From CAYQOX01 sp964419335 (lineage in GTDB: Bacteria; Hinthialibacterota; Hinthialibacteria; Hinthialibacterales; Hinthialibacteraceae): 64,000 bases of DNA. A program made the translations under genes and the position numbers. Shown piece after piece: positions 50,934 through 60,006 of this stretch (position 1 is its first letter; every line of letters begins with the position of its first letter). The stretch is taken from NCBI GenBank assembly GCA_964419335.1, contig CAYQOX010000008.1, positions 51,478 through 115,477 on the forward strand, in the 5' to 3' direction. The notes under the pieces are model-generated. The model was not told the origin of the DNA, did no database searches, and worked only from the letters and a program-made list of their open reading frames with translations.

Positions 50934-53387
50934 ATGATGTTCGACAGACTTACTGAACGCGCACGTTTGGTTATGAAACGAGCCAAGGAAGAAGCGGCTC
51001 GTATAGGTAGTACTCATGCAGCCACGGAGCATATTCTCCTCGGCTTGATTGCCGAGGGCGAGGGAGTGGCTGCCACGGCGATGAGAAATATGGGACTCAA
51101 TCTTGAATCCTTACGCATGGAAATTATGAAAAATATTTCCGGCGAATCCAGCAGCGGTGTTTCTGATAGCACCATTTCCCTTTCTCCAAGTGGAAAGCGT
51201 GCGATTGAATTCGCTTACCAAGAGGCCCAAGCCTTTGGTGTCAATTTCATTGGTACCGAGCATCTTCTGCTGGGAGTGATTCGTGAGAATGAAGGTTTGG
51301 CCGCGCGGGTCCTGGCGAGTCATGGAATCGACCTCATCAAAGCCCGCAGCGAAATCCTTCGTCTCATGGGTGGTGGTCCCCAAGAAGCCGTGGCCGCCGG
51401 CAAATCAAAGAGTAAAACTCCAGCCTTGGATGCCTTTGGTACGGATCTGAGCGAATTGGCACGTCTTAATAAATTGGATCCTGTTATTGGTCGTCAGGAT
51501 GAAATTGAGCGGGTGATCCAAATCCTCTGCCGTCGCACGAAAAACAACCCGGTCCTCATTGGAGAAGCCGGAGTGGGTAAAACCGCTATCGCAGAGGGAT
51601 TAGCCCAACAGATTGTTGCCCGTACCGTTCCCGATCTACTTCTAAATAAACGGTTGATTACATTGGATTTAGCTGGCTTGGTGGCAGGGACGAAATATCG
51701 CGGGCAATTCGAAGAACGCCTTAAGGCGGTGTTGGAAGAAATCCGCCGCTCCAATGATACCATCCTTTTCATCGATGAACTGCATACGTTAGTTGGAGCC
51801 GGAGCTGCGGAAGGCTCGATGGATGCTTCCAATATGCTCAAACCGGCTTTATCAAGAGGTGAATTGCAGTGTATCGGTGCGACCACGCTAGAGGAATACC
51901 GGAAATATATCGAAAAGGATACGGCCCTTGAGCGTCGGTTCCAAACCGTCATGATCGATCCACCCTCGGTGGAGGAAACCATCAAAATCCTCGATGGTTT
52001 ACGCGACAAATACGAGGCCCATCACCGGGTTCGCTTTACAGAAAAAGCCATTCGGAGCGCCGCTGAACTTTCCGATCGCTATGTCACCGATCGCTATTTG
52101 CCTGACAAGGCCATTGACTTGATCGATGAAGCGGGCTCCCGAGCAAGACTGCAAGCGACAACCCGTCCCAAAGAATTGCGTGACACCGAAGATCAGATCA
52201 ATCAGATTATGAAAGAAATTGAAGCGGCTACGGTGTCCGAAGAATTCGAAAAATGTCTCGAACTTAAGCGCAAACGTGAGGAATTGCGTGAGAGACAATC
52301 GCAACTTATGAAGGAATGGGAAGAAGCCCGTAATCGTCCTGGACAGGAAACCAATGTAGATGAAAATGAAATTGCTTACATTGTTTCCAAGTGGACGGGG
52401 ATTCCCATGATGCGCATTGAGGAAAAAGAATCCGAACGCTTGCTTCGGATCGAAGATGAACTGCATAAAAAGGTCGTTGGACAGAACGAAGCGATCAATA
52501 TTATTGCCAAAGCCATCCGCCGTTCTAGCGCTGGACTGTCCAACATCAAACGGCCAATTGGATCATTCTTCTTCCTTGGCCCAACAGGGACAGGGAAAAC
52601 TCACTTAGCCAAAACGTTGGCTGAATTTATGTTCGGTGATGAGGATGCTCTTATCTCTGTGGATATGTCCGAATATATGGAAAAATTTGCGGTTTCTCGC
52701 CTTGTCGGTGCCCCTCCAGGATACATTGGGCACGATGAAGGCGGTCAGTTGACCGAAAAAGTACGTCGGAAACCTTATTCCGTCATTTGCTTGGATGAAA
52801 TTGAAAAAGCCCATCCCGATGTCTACAATATTCTGTTGCAAGTTTTGGAAGAGGGCCGTTTAACAGATACGACTGGACATAAAGTGGACTTTCGGCATAC
52901 CATTCTCATCATGACTTCTAACATCGGTTCTCAAGAAATCTCTAAGCGGGTTTCGCTTGGATTTGCCGATGAAGACTCGGAGAACAATTATGCCAACATG
53001 AAGGACAAAGTCATCAATGAACTTCGTAAAAACTTCAGACCGGAGTTTCTCAACCGCGTCGATGAGGTGGTTGTGTTCCATGAATTGGAACGTGAGGAAG
53101 TAATGCAAATTTGTGATATCATGTTAGCCGAAGTTCAAGATCGACTCGAAAAACACGGCCTAAAACTTGTTTTAACCGATAAGGCCAAGTCCTTCCTGGT
53201 TGACAAAGGCTTCGATAAAGCTTATGGTGCACGTCCATTGAAACGTACAATCCAAAAACACATCGAAGATCCTCTTTCCGAAGAAGTTCTTCGTGGACGT
53301 TTTAAACGGAATGACGAAATTATTGTAGATGTTGGAGATGGTGAAATTATCTTTCAAAACGCCTCTCCAAGGGAGGTGGTTGTCTGA
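50934..53387 (+). CDS. clpC: ClpC, AAA+ unfoldase of the Clp protease
   Basis: 817 residues with the full ClpC layout: two Clp-N repeats (1-150), AAA+ module 1 with Walker A GEAGVGKT, a UVR-bearing middle domain (FEKCLELKRKREELRERQSQ), AAA+ module 2 with GPTGTGKT, and a C-terminal D2 domain. The UVR motif and short middle domain mark ClpC rather than ClpB. The ribosome-binding site GAGGAG precedes ATGATG (second ATG at 50937 also possible). ClpC unfolds McsB-marked substrates for ClpP. The stop codon TGA overlaps the proposed CTG start of bamA. Confidence 0.95.
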   Translation: MMFDRLTERARLVMKRAKEEAARIGSTHAATEHILLGLIAEGEGVAATAMRNMGLNLESLRMEIMKNISGESSSGVSDSTISLSPSGKRAIEFAYQEAQAFGVNFIGTEHLLLGVIRENEGLAARVLASHGIDLIKARSEILRLMGGGPQEAVAAGKSKSKTPALDAFGTDLSELARLNKLDPVIGRQDEIERVIQILCRRTKNNPVLIGEAGVGKTAIAEGLAQQIVARTVPDLLLNKRLITLDLAGLVAGTKYRGQFEERLKAVLEEIRRSNDTILFIDELHTLVGAGAAEGSMDASNMLKPALSRGELQCIGATTLEEYRKYIEKDTALERRFQTVMIDPPSVEETIKILDGLRDKYEAHHRVRFTEKAIRSAAELSDRYVTDRYLPDKAIDLIDEAGSRARLQATTRPKELRDTEDQINQIMKEIEAATVSEEFEKCLELKRKREELRERQSQLMKEWEEARNRPGQETNVDENEIAYIVSKWTGIPMMRIEEKESERLLRIEDELHKKVVGQNEAINIIAKAIRRSSAGLSNIKRPIGSFFFLGPTGTGKTHLAKTLAEFMFGDEDALISVDMSEYMEKFAVSRLVGAPPGYIGHDEGGQLTEKVRRKPYSVICLDEIEKAHPDVYNILLQVLEEGRLTDTTGHKVDFRHTILIMTSNIGSQEISKRVSLGFADEDSENNYANMKDKVINELRKNFRPEFLNRVDEVVVFHELEREEVMQICDIMLAEVQDRLEKHGLKLVLTDKAKSFLVDKGFDKAYGARPLKRTIQKHIEDPLSEEVLRGRFKRNDEIIVDVGDGEIIFQNASPREVVV

Positions 53388-55783
53388 AACTGCACCTAGG
53401 TCGACTCATTTCTTGGCTCGCTTTTTGGATGATGTCAAGTTCATTATTGGTGATGGGGCAACCCATCACCAAGATTGCGTTTGAAGGAATGGTTCACGTC
53501 GAGCCCGAGGAAATTTCCTCTGTGATTGAAACCAATGTTGGCGATGATATTTCTTCTTCCGCCATTATCCAGCAGATCCGAGATGATATACGGGCTCTCT
53601 GGGCTATGGGATATTTTAGCGATCTTTCGCGTGAGTTCCGTCCCACTGATGAGGGGGTGGAACTGGTTTTTCATTTTGTCGAAAAACCCGTGATCGAGGA
53701 GGTTCGCTTTCAAGGCAACGAAAAATATAAAGACAAAAGACTCAATGAGGAAATGGGATATACGCCGGGCTCCCGGGTCTTTTTTGATCCCTCAGTTGTC
53801 GAAAATTATAAATCCAAACTTAAAAATTTTTATACCGAGAAAGCCTTTCCCGATACTGAGATTTCTTGGGCTACCGAGGAACTTCAGGCAGAAAAGGAAA
53901 TCGCGCTTATTTTTAACCTCGATGAGGGAGAAAAGAAGCCCGTTAAGAAAATTGAGTTTCGCGGCAATACCGTTTATTATCCGAAAGATCTAAAAAAAGT
54001 CATCCAAACCAAAGAATCGTTTTGGTTCCTCATGAAACGTCACTTCGATGAAGAAATCGCCCAACGTGATACCATGCTCCTTACCCGTCACTATTGGGAT
54101 CTCGGCTATTTAGACGCCCAGGTGGAGCTCCTTCCTGTCGAAGAATACGATGGCGGACTGAAAGTTATTTTCGAGATCGAAGAAGGTGAGCCTTATACCA
54201 TTGGGAATATTACGATTCAAGGGAATACGATTTTTTCCAATGAAGAACTTCGCTCTAAAATTCAATTCCAACCGGGGGATCTTTTTTCTTTATCGCGATT
54301 GCGTGAATATGAGATGGACATGGTAAATGTCTATCTCGCCCAGGGGTATCTCGATACCAATCTCAATCCTATAACCTCCCAGTTACAAAAAGATGAAGAG
54401 AATAAGGTAGTCGATATTCATATCCAAATCACTGAATCCTCGAGGAAATACCTTGGTGATATCGAAATCCAGGGGGTTGTAACCTTAGAGGATGGGACGG
54501 TGGTGCCGACTCAAGAAGATGAGTTTAAAACAAAAGATTTTGTTATTCTGCGTGAAATCGAGTTAGAAGAAGGTGAACCGCTGGATTGGACGCAAGTTAT
54601 TGAAAGCGACCGAAATCTGGTTAATTTAAATTACTTTAAAACACGTCCCTTCCCCGATCGGGATCAAACCAATTTGCTTCCGGGTTTTCAACGTAAGCCC
54701 ACCCGCGACCCGAATGTGGAGAATTTGCTGCTTCAGTTGGAAGAAACCCAGACCGGTTCATTCTCTTTCGGCGGTGGATTGAGCACTTCCTGGGGGCCCT
54801 CGGTCTTTGCAGAAATTGCTGAACGTAATCTCTTTGGTTACGGGCTACGAGGCTCTGTACGTGGAGAATACGGTAAATATTTTAATAGTGCGTTGATCAG
54901 CCTCTACGAACCGCATATCTTTGATTCCGATTACAGTGTCAATTGGGAAGTCTATTACCGAGATCAAGAAGCATACCGCGGTCGTCGTTGGGATGAGGAG
55001 AAATTCGGTACCCGGGTTACGTTTGGTCGTGAACTGACCAAGGAGTGGACGCTCCTCTGGCGTCCTAAGTTTGAGCAAAGTGATATCTCTCCGGCGGAGG
55101 GGGATTACGCGGTGGATGAAACCCGTGTTCCCGATTTTTATAATATGGGAACGAATACTACCACCAGTATGATGTTTGGTTATATTTATGATACCCGTGA
55201 TTTCCGTTTAGATCCCACCTCCGGTGTATATCATAAATCGATCCTTGAAGTTGCGGGATTAACCGATAATGAATTTCTTAAATTCGAGACTTTAGCCAAT
55301 TGGTATTATCAATTTTTGGATCATCCTGTCTTTGCTTTTTCCACCGAGTGGGATTTAGCCTATGTTTATGGCTCTCCTGGGTTCTTACCGATTCAGGAAC
55401 GCTACTTCATAGGAGGCGCTAATTCGATACGTGGGTTTGATGAAGGCAGTATTGGTGAACGAGAAATAATTTGGTACAAGAATCCTCAATTAGGAGGCTT
55501 TCATACCTACCTTGGGGGCGAAGCCGCTTGGATTAACAATGCCGAAGTGCGCTATCCGTTAACAGAATATCTACAGTTAGTCACCTTCTTGGATTTTGGC
55601 TCTGTCTGGCCGGAAGTGGAAGATATCGATGTTAGCGATCTTCGGGTTGGCACTGGGATCGGTACCCGTATTCGCATCCCCGCAATGAATGCGATGATCC
55701 GTCTGGACTTTGGTTTTGCTTTACGTACTTTGGAAGATGACGATACAGAAGTCTTCCATTTCAGTTTTGGACAGCGATTTTAA
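53384..55783 (+). CDS. bamA: BamA, outer-membrane protein assembly factor (probable CTG start)
   Basis: About 799 residues if translation begins at CTG 53384. The first ATG in frame (53429) would leave MMSSSLLVMGQPITK, which lacks the basic part of a signal peptide. Extending to 53384 gives (M)KLHLGRLISWLAFWMMSSSL, a normal signal peptide, and GGGAGGTGG lies at 53371-53379 with 4 bases to the CTG. CTGA overlaps the clpC stop. Five POTRA-like repeats follow (e.g. ITKIAFEGMVHVEPEEISSV; GNITIQGNTIFSNEELRSKI), then a beta barrel with the BamA landmark RYFIGGANSIRGFDEGSIGE, ending in the C-terminal FGQRF (beta-signal Phe). It inserts outer-membrane proteins. Confidence 0.92.
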   Translation: MKLHLGRLISWLAFWMMSSSLLVMGQPITKIAFEGMVHVEPEEISSVIETNVGDDISSSAIIQQIRDDIRALWAMGYFSDLSREFRPTDEGVELVFHFVEKPVIEEVRFQGNEKYKDKRLNEEMGYTPGSRVFFDPSVVENYKSKLKNFYTEKAFPDTEISWATEELQAEKEIALIFNLDEGEKKPVKKIEFRGNTVYYPKDLKKVIQTKESFWFLMKRHFDEEIAQRDTMLLTRHYWDLGYLDAQVELLPVEEYDGGLKVIFEIEEGEPYTIGNITIQGNTIFSNEELRSKIQFQPGDLFSLSRLREYEMDMVNVYLAQGYLDTNLNPITSQLQKDEENKVVDIHIQITESSRKYLGDIEIQGVVTLEDGTVVPTQEDEFKTKDFVILREIELEEGEPLDWTQVIESDRNLVNLNYFKTRPFPDRDQTNLLPGFQRKPTRDPNVENLLLQLEETQTGSFSFGGGLSTSWGPSVFAEIAERNLFGYGLRGSVRGEYGKYFNSALISLYEPHIFDSDYSVNWEVYYRDQEAYRGRRWDEEKFGTRVTFGRELTKEWTLLWRPKFEQSDISPAEGDYAVDETRVPDFYNMGTNTTTSMMFGYIYDTRDFRLDPTSGVYHKSILEVAGLTDNEFLKFETLANWYYQFLDHPVFAFSTEWDLAYVYGSPGFLPIQERYFIGGANSIRGFDEGSIGEREIIWYKNPQLGGFHTYLGGEAAWINNAEVRYPLTEYLQLVTFLDFGSVWPEVEDIDVSDLRVGTGIGTRIRIPAMNAMIRLDFGFALRTLEDDDTEVFHFSFGQRF

Positions 55784-56089
55784 TTGATTAACATCAAATA
55801 CGAAGCATTTTCGTAGTCTTTTAAAAGACGAAAATATGAATCCATACTGGATTACACCTATGTTCATCGATGATTTCTGTTAAAATAAAATGGATTTAAG
55901 TGACAATCTGGGTGGGGTTACCCCAAAAAATATCACGATTGTAACACGTTTTGAATTAATGCCCGATGTTGGAAACCTAAGAAGACGAACTTAAAATTAT
56001 TTAGAAAATGTTAAGATAAAAAAACTTCTCATCAGAAATCATAGTTCCATGGATATGGACGGAGACTCTTGATTTTGGAGTAAAAAGTT
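55784..56089. other. 306-base gap between bamA and the Skp-like gene
   Basis: No gene. GTCTTTTAAAAGAC (55816-55829) is a perfect 14-bp palindrome flanked by TTTTC and GAAAA, forming an extended hairpin (55808-55834) that may end bamA transcripts. A TGGGG-TTA-CCCCA hairpin lies at 55913-55925. No convincing promoter was identified, although the gap is long enough for one. Confidence 0.4.
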
Positions 56090-56617
56090 ATGAATTCAGT
56101 ACATTTTTCTCTCTCACGTATCTTATGCTTGCTCATTGTCATCGCCACGTTTGGAGTTTTAACTCCTCACGCTCAAGCCCAGGGATTAAATTTTGCGTAC
56201 ATTAACCTGGAAGAAGTGTTTACCCAAACGGATGATTATGTCCAAGCATTCAATGAACTTAAGCGTATCAAACAGTCCACTACGGACAAACTCAAACAAA
56301 GAGATATGGAATTAAAGAATGAGTTCTACGAACTGGAAGTAGAAAAAGAGCTCATGCCAGAAGATTCAATCAAACAAAAACAAGAAGAATTACAAAAGGA
56401 AGTGGAAGAGTTTCGCTCTATGATGGAAAATGAGCAAAAAGATTTCGCTCAACAGCGCGATCAGCGCCTCCAAGATTTGAACCAAAAATTAAAACAAGTA
56501 ATTGAAACCATCGCGAAACAAGAAAATATTAGCATGGTTTTCCGCTTTAAAGATCTCTTATACGCCGATCCCGCTTTAGATATTACATCCAAAGTAATCG
56601 ATGCGATGAACAATTAA
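56090..56617 (+). CDS. OmpH/Skp-like periplasmic chaperone
   Basis: 175 residues. A signal peptide (MNSVHFSLSRILCLLIVIAT, cleavage AQA-QG) is followed by a small core strand (LNFAYINLEEVFTQTDDYVQ) and a long charged coiled coil (residues 50-140) with KQVIETIAKQENISMVFR closing, the usual OmpH/Skp shape. Skp escorts unfolded outer-membrane proteins to BamA, whose gene lies 306 bases upstream, and the standard bamA-skp-lpxD order is kept. Its own promoter is likely since a promoter-like element precedes lpxD. Confidence 0.85.
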   Translation: MNSVHFSLSRILCLLIVIATFGVLTPHAQAQGLNFAYINLEEVFTQTDDYVQAFNELKRIKQSTTDKLKQRDMELKNEFYELEVEKELMPEDSIKQKQEELQKEVEEFRSMMENEQKDFAQQRDQRLQDLNQKLKQVIETIAKQENISMVFRFKDLLYADPALDITSKVIDAMNN

Positions 56618-56679
56618 TCTTCTTCGATAGATAGATGTATCTTGATACAAGTTGATCTCGATTTTGGGATGGTTAGATT

Positions 56680-56707
56680 TTTACACAAAATTTACTCTAA
56701 TTATAAT
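56680..56707 (+). promoter_or_regulatory. Promoter candidate for the lpxD operon
   Basis: TTTACA (56680-56685), 16-base spacer, TATAAT (56702-56707). A start near 56714 would give a 24-base leader to lpxD. Confidence 0.5.
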
Positions 56708-56737
56708 TTGTACTCTTTGAAAATAGGAATATAGTAC

Positions 56738-57733
56738 GTGCCAACTTTTACCTTAAAAGAACTGAGTGAAAAACTGAAAGAATCTTACGAAGGGGATGGA
56801 TCTATTCCTTTAAATGGAGTTGCGCCGATCGATTCAGCCATTGAAGGTCAGCTGTCTTTCGTCGCGAATCCAAAATATGTCTCCAAAATTTCACTCTGTA
56901 GAGCTTCAGCTCTCATTGTACCGCTTGATTTAGAAACCGATTTTCAACCAGTAATCCGTTCGGCAAACCCGTATCTTACCTTTACAAAAGCGCTCTCTCT
57001 CTTTCATGAAAATAACCGAAAAATATCGGGTGGTCTTCATCCTTCCAGTCAAGTAGCAGAGAATGTCCAACTGGGACGTGATGTAACCGTAATGGCTACC
57101 GCTATTATCGAAGAAGGGGCTGTGATCGGTGATCGTACCATCCTTTATCCCGGTTGTTTTGTAGGCCGGGGAGCCGTTGTCGGCAACGAAGTGACTCTGT
57201 ACCCGAATGTAACGATCTATCCTCATTGTAAAATTGGCGAGCGAGCCATGTTTCACTCGGGATGTCGCATTGGTTCGTTTGGGAATGAAGAAGCAGAAAG
57301 CAAAGATCCTCCTGTCATTATTGGCGATGACGTAGAGCTTGGAGCCAATGTCGTTGTTTCTGGCTCTTCTATGGTACCCACCACGATTCAAGAAGGAACG
57401 AAAATCGATAATTTGGTTCATATTGGAGCCGGAACCAATATTGGTTCCCACTGTATTATTGTGGCTCAAGTCACGATTGGTGATCATGCCTCGATCGAAG
57501 AACGGGTGACGATCGCCGGTCAAGTGGTTATCTCTCCGAATGTCATGATTGGTGCTCGCTCACGCATTGGCGCGAAAAGTGTGGTGACCGGAGATGTTCC
57601 CCCTGACTCTGATTATTGGGGCATTCCGGCTCAACCTCATCACCAGGAAAAACGATTGAAAGCGAATATCCTTCGATTACCGAAGTTATTCGAACGTATT
57701 GAAGCTTTGGAAGATAAATTAACTGATTCTTGA
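56738..57733 (+). CDS. lpxD: UDP-3-O-(3-hydroxyacyl)glucosamine N-acyltransferase
   Basis: 331 residues. The N-terminal part TLKELSEKLKESYEGDGSIP is the LpxD uridine-binding domain, followed by the left-handed beta helix of hexapeptide repeats (VQLGRDVTVMATAIIEEGAV and so on) and the catalytic-region LVHIGAGTNIGSHCIIVAQV. LpxD adds the N-linked acyl chain in lipid A synthesis. The start is GTG at 56738, preceded by AGGA. A 19-base gap to the lpxC-fabZ fusion indicates one operon. Confidence 0.9.
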   Translation: MPTFTLKELSEKLKESYEGDGSIPLNGVAPIDSAIEGQLSFVANPKYVSKISLCRASALIVPLDLETDFQPVIRSANPYLTFTKALSLFHENNRKISGGLHPSSQVAENVQLGRDVTVMATAIIEEGAVIGDRTILYPGCFVGRGAVVGNEVTLYPNVTIYPHCKIGERAMFHSGCRIGSFGNEEAESKDPPVIIGDDVELGANVVVSGSSMVPTTIQEGTKIDNLVHIGAGTNIGSHCIIVAQVTIGDHASIEERVTIAGQVVISPNVMIGARSRIGAKSVVTGDVPPDSDYWGIPAQPHHQEKRLKANILRLPKLFERIEALEDKLTDS

Positions 57734-57752
57734 TGAATGATTATGGTCAATT

Positions 57753-59054
57753 ATGGTGGAATATCAAAAAACAATAGCAGGTGAAGCAAGTATAAGTGGT
57801 GTCGGTTTGCATACCGGCCAGGAAACAACCGTTACATTCAAACCCGCCCCCGTTGATACCGGAATCCGTTTTGTACGAGGCGATTTGGAAGGCAAGCCTG
57901 AAATCGAGGTCAAAGCCGAAAATGCCGTCCTAGAAGAATCTCTCTATTTGACAGCCCTAGGCCAAAATGGAGAGTTACAAGTTCTTACAGTAGAGCATGT
58001 TTTGGCGGCGGTTTCGGGGCTTGGCATTGATAATCTTTTTATCGAGTTAAACTCAAGCGAACCTCCGATTGCGGATGGAAGCGCTAAACCTTTCGTTGAT
58101 GCGATGCGAAAGGCAGGTATTGTTACCCTTGATAAGCCCAAAACATTTATTGAGGTCAAGGAACCTATTTGGCTTTTTGAAAATGGCCTTGAATTGGCGC
58201 TTATTCCTTCTCCCCGTTTGGAAGTGACGTATAAAATCGACTACGATCATCCCGCGGTTGGGATTCGTTCTGCCTCTTTCTTAATTACTGAAGATACCTT
58301 TGCTGAGAAAATTGCTCCTGCGCGTACATTTTGCTTCTTAAAAGATGTCGATAAATTACGCCAGGAAGGGAAAATTAAAGGGGGCAGCCTTGAAAATGCA
58401 ATCGTAATAGGAGAAAACGATTTTCTTAACGAAGAATTACGTTTCTCTGATGAAATTGTCCGTCATAAAATACTCGATGTGATAGGGGATCTTTCTCTCC
58501 TTGGTTCTCCCATAAAAGGTCATATTATTGCAGTTCGCTCAGGACACGCCTTTAACATTCGTTTTGTACAAAAAGTTCTAAATACGTTAAATGGATCCTT
58601 GACTCGTGGATTGCCAAAATTACCTATTTCCGCCCAGGAAATTCGTAAAATTCTTCCCCACCGCTATCCTTTTCTTTTGATTGACCGCGTCATTGATATT
58701 GATTACGAAGAGCGGCGTGTGGTGGCGATCAAAAATGTTACGAGCAATGAAGAGTTTTTTAATGGCCATTTTCCCGCTGAACCCGTGATGCCTGGGGTTT
58801 TATTAATCGAAGCCATGGCCCAAGCGGGAGGGGTTTTATTGCTATCGGAGCATGATAACCGTGGCAAAATAGTTTATCTCGTCGGGGTCGATGATGCCAA
58901 AATACGCCGCAAAGTTGAACCGGGGGATCAACTTCGAATCGAAACCCAAATTACAAAAATGCGGCGAAAAGTGGGAAAAGTTCATAGTAGGATCCATGTC
59001 GACGGAAACCTCGTGGCCGAAGCGGATTTATTTTTCTCCATAGGAAATGAATAA
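57753..59054 (+). CDS. LpxC-FabZ fusion (deacetylase plus 3-hydroxyacyl-ACP dehydratase)
   Basis: 433 residues. The LpxC half (1-280) keeps zinc and catalytic residues in TVEHVLAAVSGLGIDNLFIE (EH motif) and FSDEIVRHKILDVIGDLSLL (His-x3-Asp). From about residue 285 a complete FabZ follows: ILPHRYPFLLIDRVIDI, then NGHFPAEPVMPGVLLIEAMA with the catalytic His/Glu. The two enzymes act on 3-hydroxyacyl substrates at the branch between lipid A and fatty acid synthesis. This fusion is known in Bacteroidetes/Chlorobi and other diderms, so it helps place the organism outside Proteobacteria. Confidence 0.93.
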   Translation: MVEYQKTIAGEASISGVGLHTGQETTVTFKPAPVDTGIRFVRGDLEGKPEIEVKAENAVLEESLYLTALGQNGELQVLTVEHVLAAVSGLGIDNLFIELNSSEPPIADGSAKPFVDAMRKAGIVTLDKPKTFIEVKEPIWLFENGLELALIPSPRLEVTYKIDYDHPAVGIRSASFLITEDTFAEKIAPARTFCFLKDVDKLRQEGKIKGGSLENAIVIGENDFLNEELRFSDEIVRHKILDVIGDLSLLGSPIKGHIIAVRSGHAFNIRFVQKVLNTLNGSLTRGLPKLPISAQEIRKILPHRYPFLLIDRVIDIDYEERRVVAIKNVTSNEEFFNGHFPAEPVMPGVLLIEAMAQAGGVLLLSEHDNRGKIVYLVGVDDAKIRRKVEPGDQLRIETQITKMRRKVGKVHSRIHVDGNLVAEADLFFSIGNE

Positions 59055-59166
59055 TGCTGTTTCACCCGTGGTGATGATTGAAATGCTGAAAGATGAAAAT
59101 TACTTTCGTTCTTTCCTTTTGATTTACAATGCTAATAAGATTTGATGTAGAAAGAAGATCGAGTCA

Positions 59167-59943
59167 ATGTCATTAGTTTCTAATACAGCGATTATTCATG
59201 AAAGCGCACAACTCGGTGAAAATGTGACCGTTCATCCTTATGCCATCATCAATGAAGATGTCTCGATTGGTGAGGGATCGATTATCGGGCCTCATGCTGT
59301 CATTGAAAGTGGTTCTACTATGGGGAGAAACTGCCGTGTCGGCGCAGGGGCTGTAATTGGTGGTGATCCCCAGGATTTAAAATACAAAGGCGAAAGAACT
59401 TACGTGATTATTGGTGATCATACCACCATACGTGAGTTTGCTACTGTTAATCGTGGTACCAGCGAGGGAGAAAGCACTATCATCGGTAATAACTGTCTGG
59501 TGATGGCCTATTGTCATATTGCCCATAATTGTGTTTTGGAAGATCGGGTGATCATGTCCAGTTTCGCGGGTCTCGCTGGCCATATTTATGTTGAAGAAAA
59601 TGCGATCATTGGAGGCCTGGTTGGAATTCATCAGTTTGTACGCATAGGGCGGAATGCGATTATCGGTGGGAGTTCCGCGGTGCGTCAAGATGTTTTGCCT
59701 TACACACAAGCCGGCGGCAATCCATGTAAGTCGCATGGTTTAAATATCATCGGATTGAAGCGGCACAATTATTCACCGGAACGTATCTCTCAGCTCAAGA
59801 AGGCCTATCGTATCATCTTCCGCTCTCGTCTTACAGAAGCCGAAGCGCTCAAGCGCCTAGCTGAACTCATGCCGGATATTCCCGAAATCCAACATATGAT
59901 TCACTTTATAGAAAAATCGCAGCGGGGTCTTGCTCGCTGTTAA
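59167..59943 (+). CDS. lpxA: UDP-N-acetylglucosamine acyltransferase
   Basis: 258 residues, normal LpxA length. Left-handed beta helix (QLGENVTVHPYAIINEDVSI), catalytic His in CHIAHNCVLEDRVIMSSFAG, substrate loop IGGDPQDLKYKGERTYVIIG and a C-terminal helical domain (GLNIIGLKRHNYSPERISQL). First committed acylation in lipid A synthesis. The 112-base gap from the lpxC-fabZ fusion could hold a promoter. lpxB, usually near, is not in this window. A perfect terminator follows. Confidence 0.95.
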   Translation: MSLVSNTAIIHESAQLGENVTVHPYAIINEDVSIGEGSIIGPHAVIESGSTMGRNCRVGAGAVIGGDPQDLKYKGERTYVIIGDHTTIREFATVNRGTSEGESTIIGNNCLVMAYCHIAHNCVLEDRVIMSSFAGLAGHIYVEENAIIGGLVGIHQFVRIGRNAIIGGSSAVRQDVLPYTQAGGNPCKSHGLNIIGLKRHNYSPERISQLKKAYRIIFRSRLTEAEALKRLAELMPDIPEIQHMIHFIEKSQRGLARC

Positions 59944-59968
59944 AACTATTCTGCTTGTAAAGAGTGAG

Positions 59969-60006
59969 AAGGCCGGCACGGATTTTCGCCGGCCTTGTGT
60001 TTTTCT
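59969..60006. terminator. Terminator between convergent lpxA and purD
   Basis: AAGGCCGGC (59969-59977) pairs perfectly with GCCGGCCTT (59988-59996) around a 10-base loop; GTGTTTTTCT follows on the plus strand, so it is a strong terminator for lpxA. It lies just past the purD stop on the other strand and may serve both. Confidence 0.9.
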
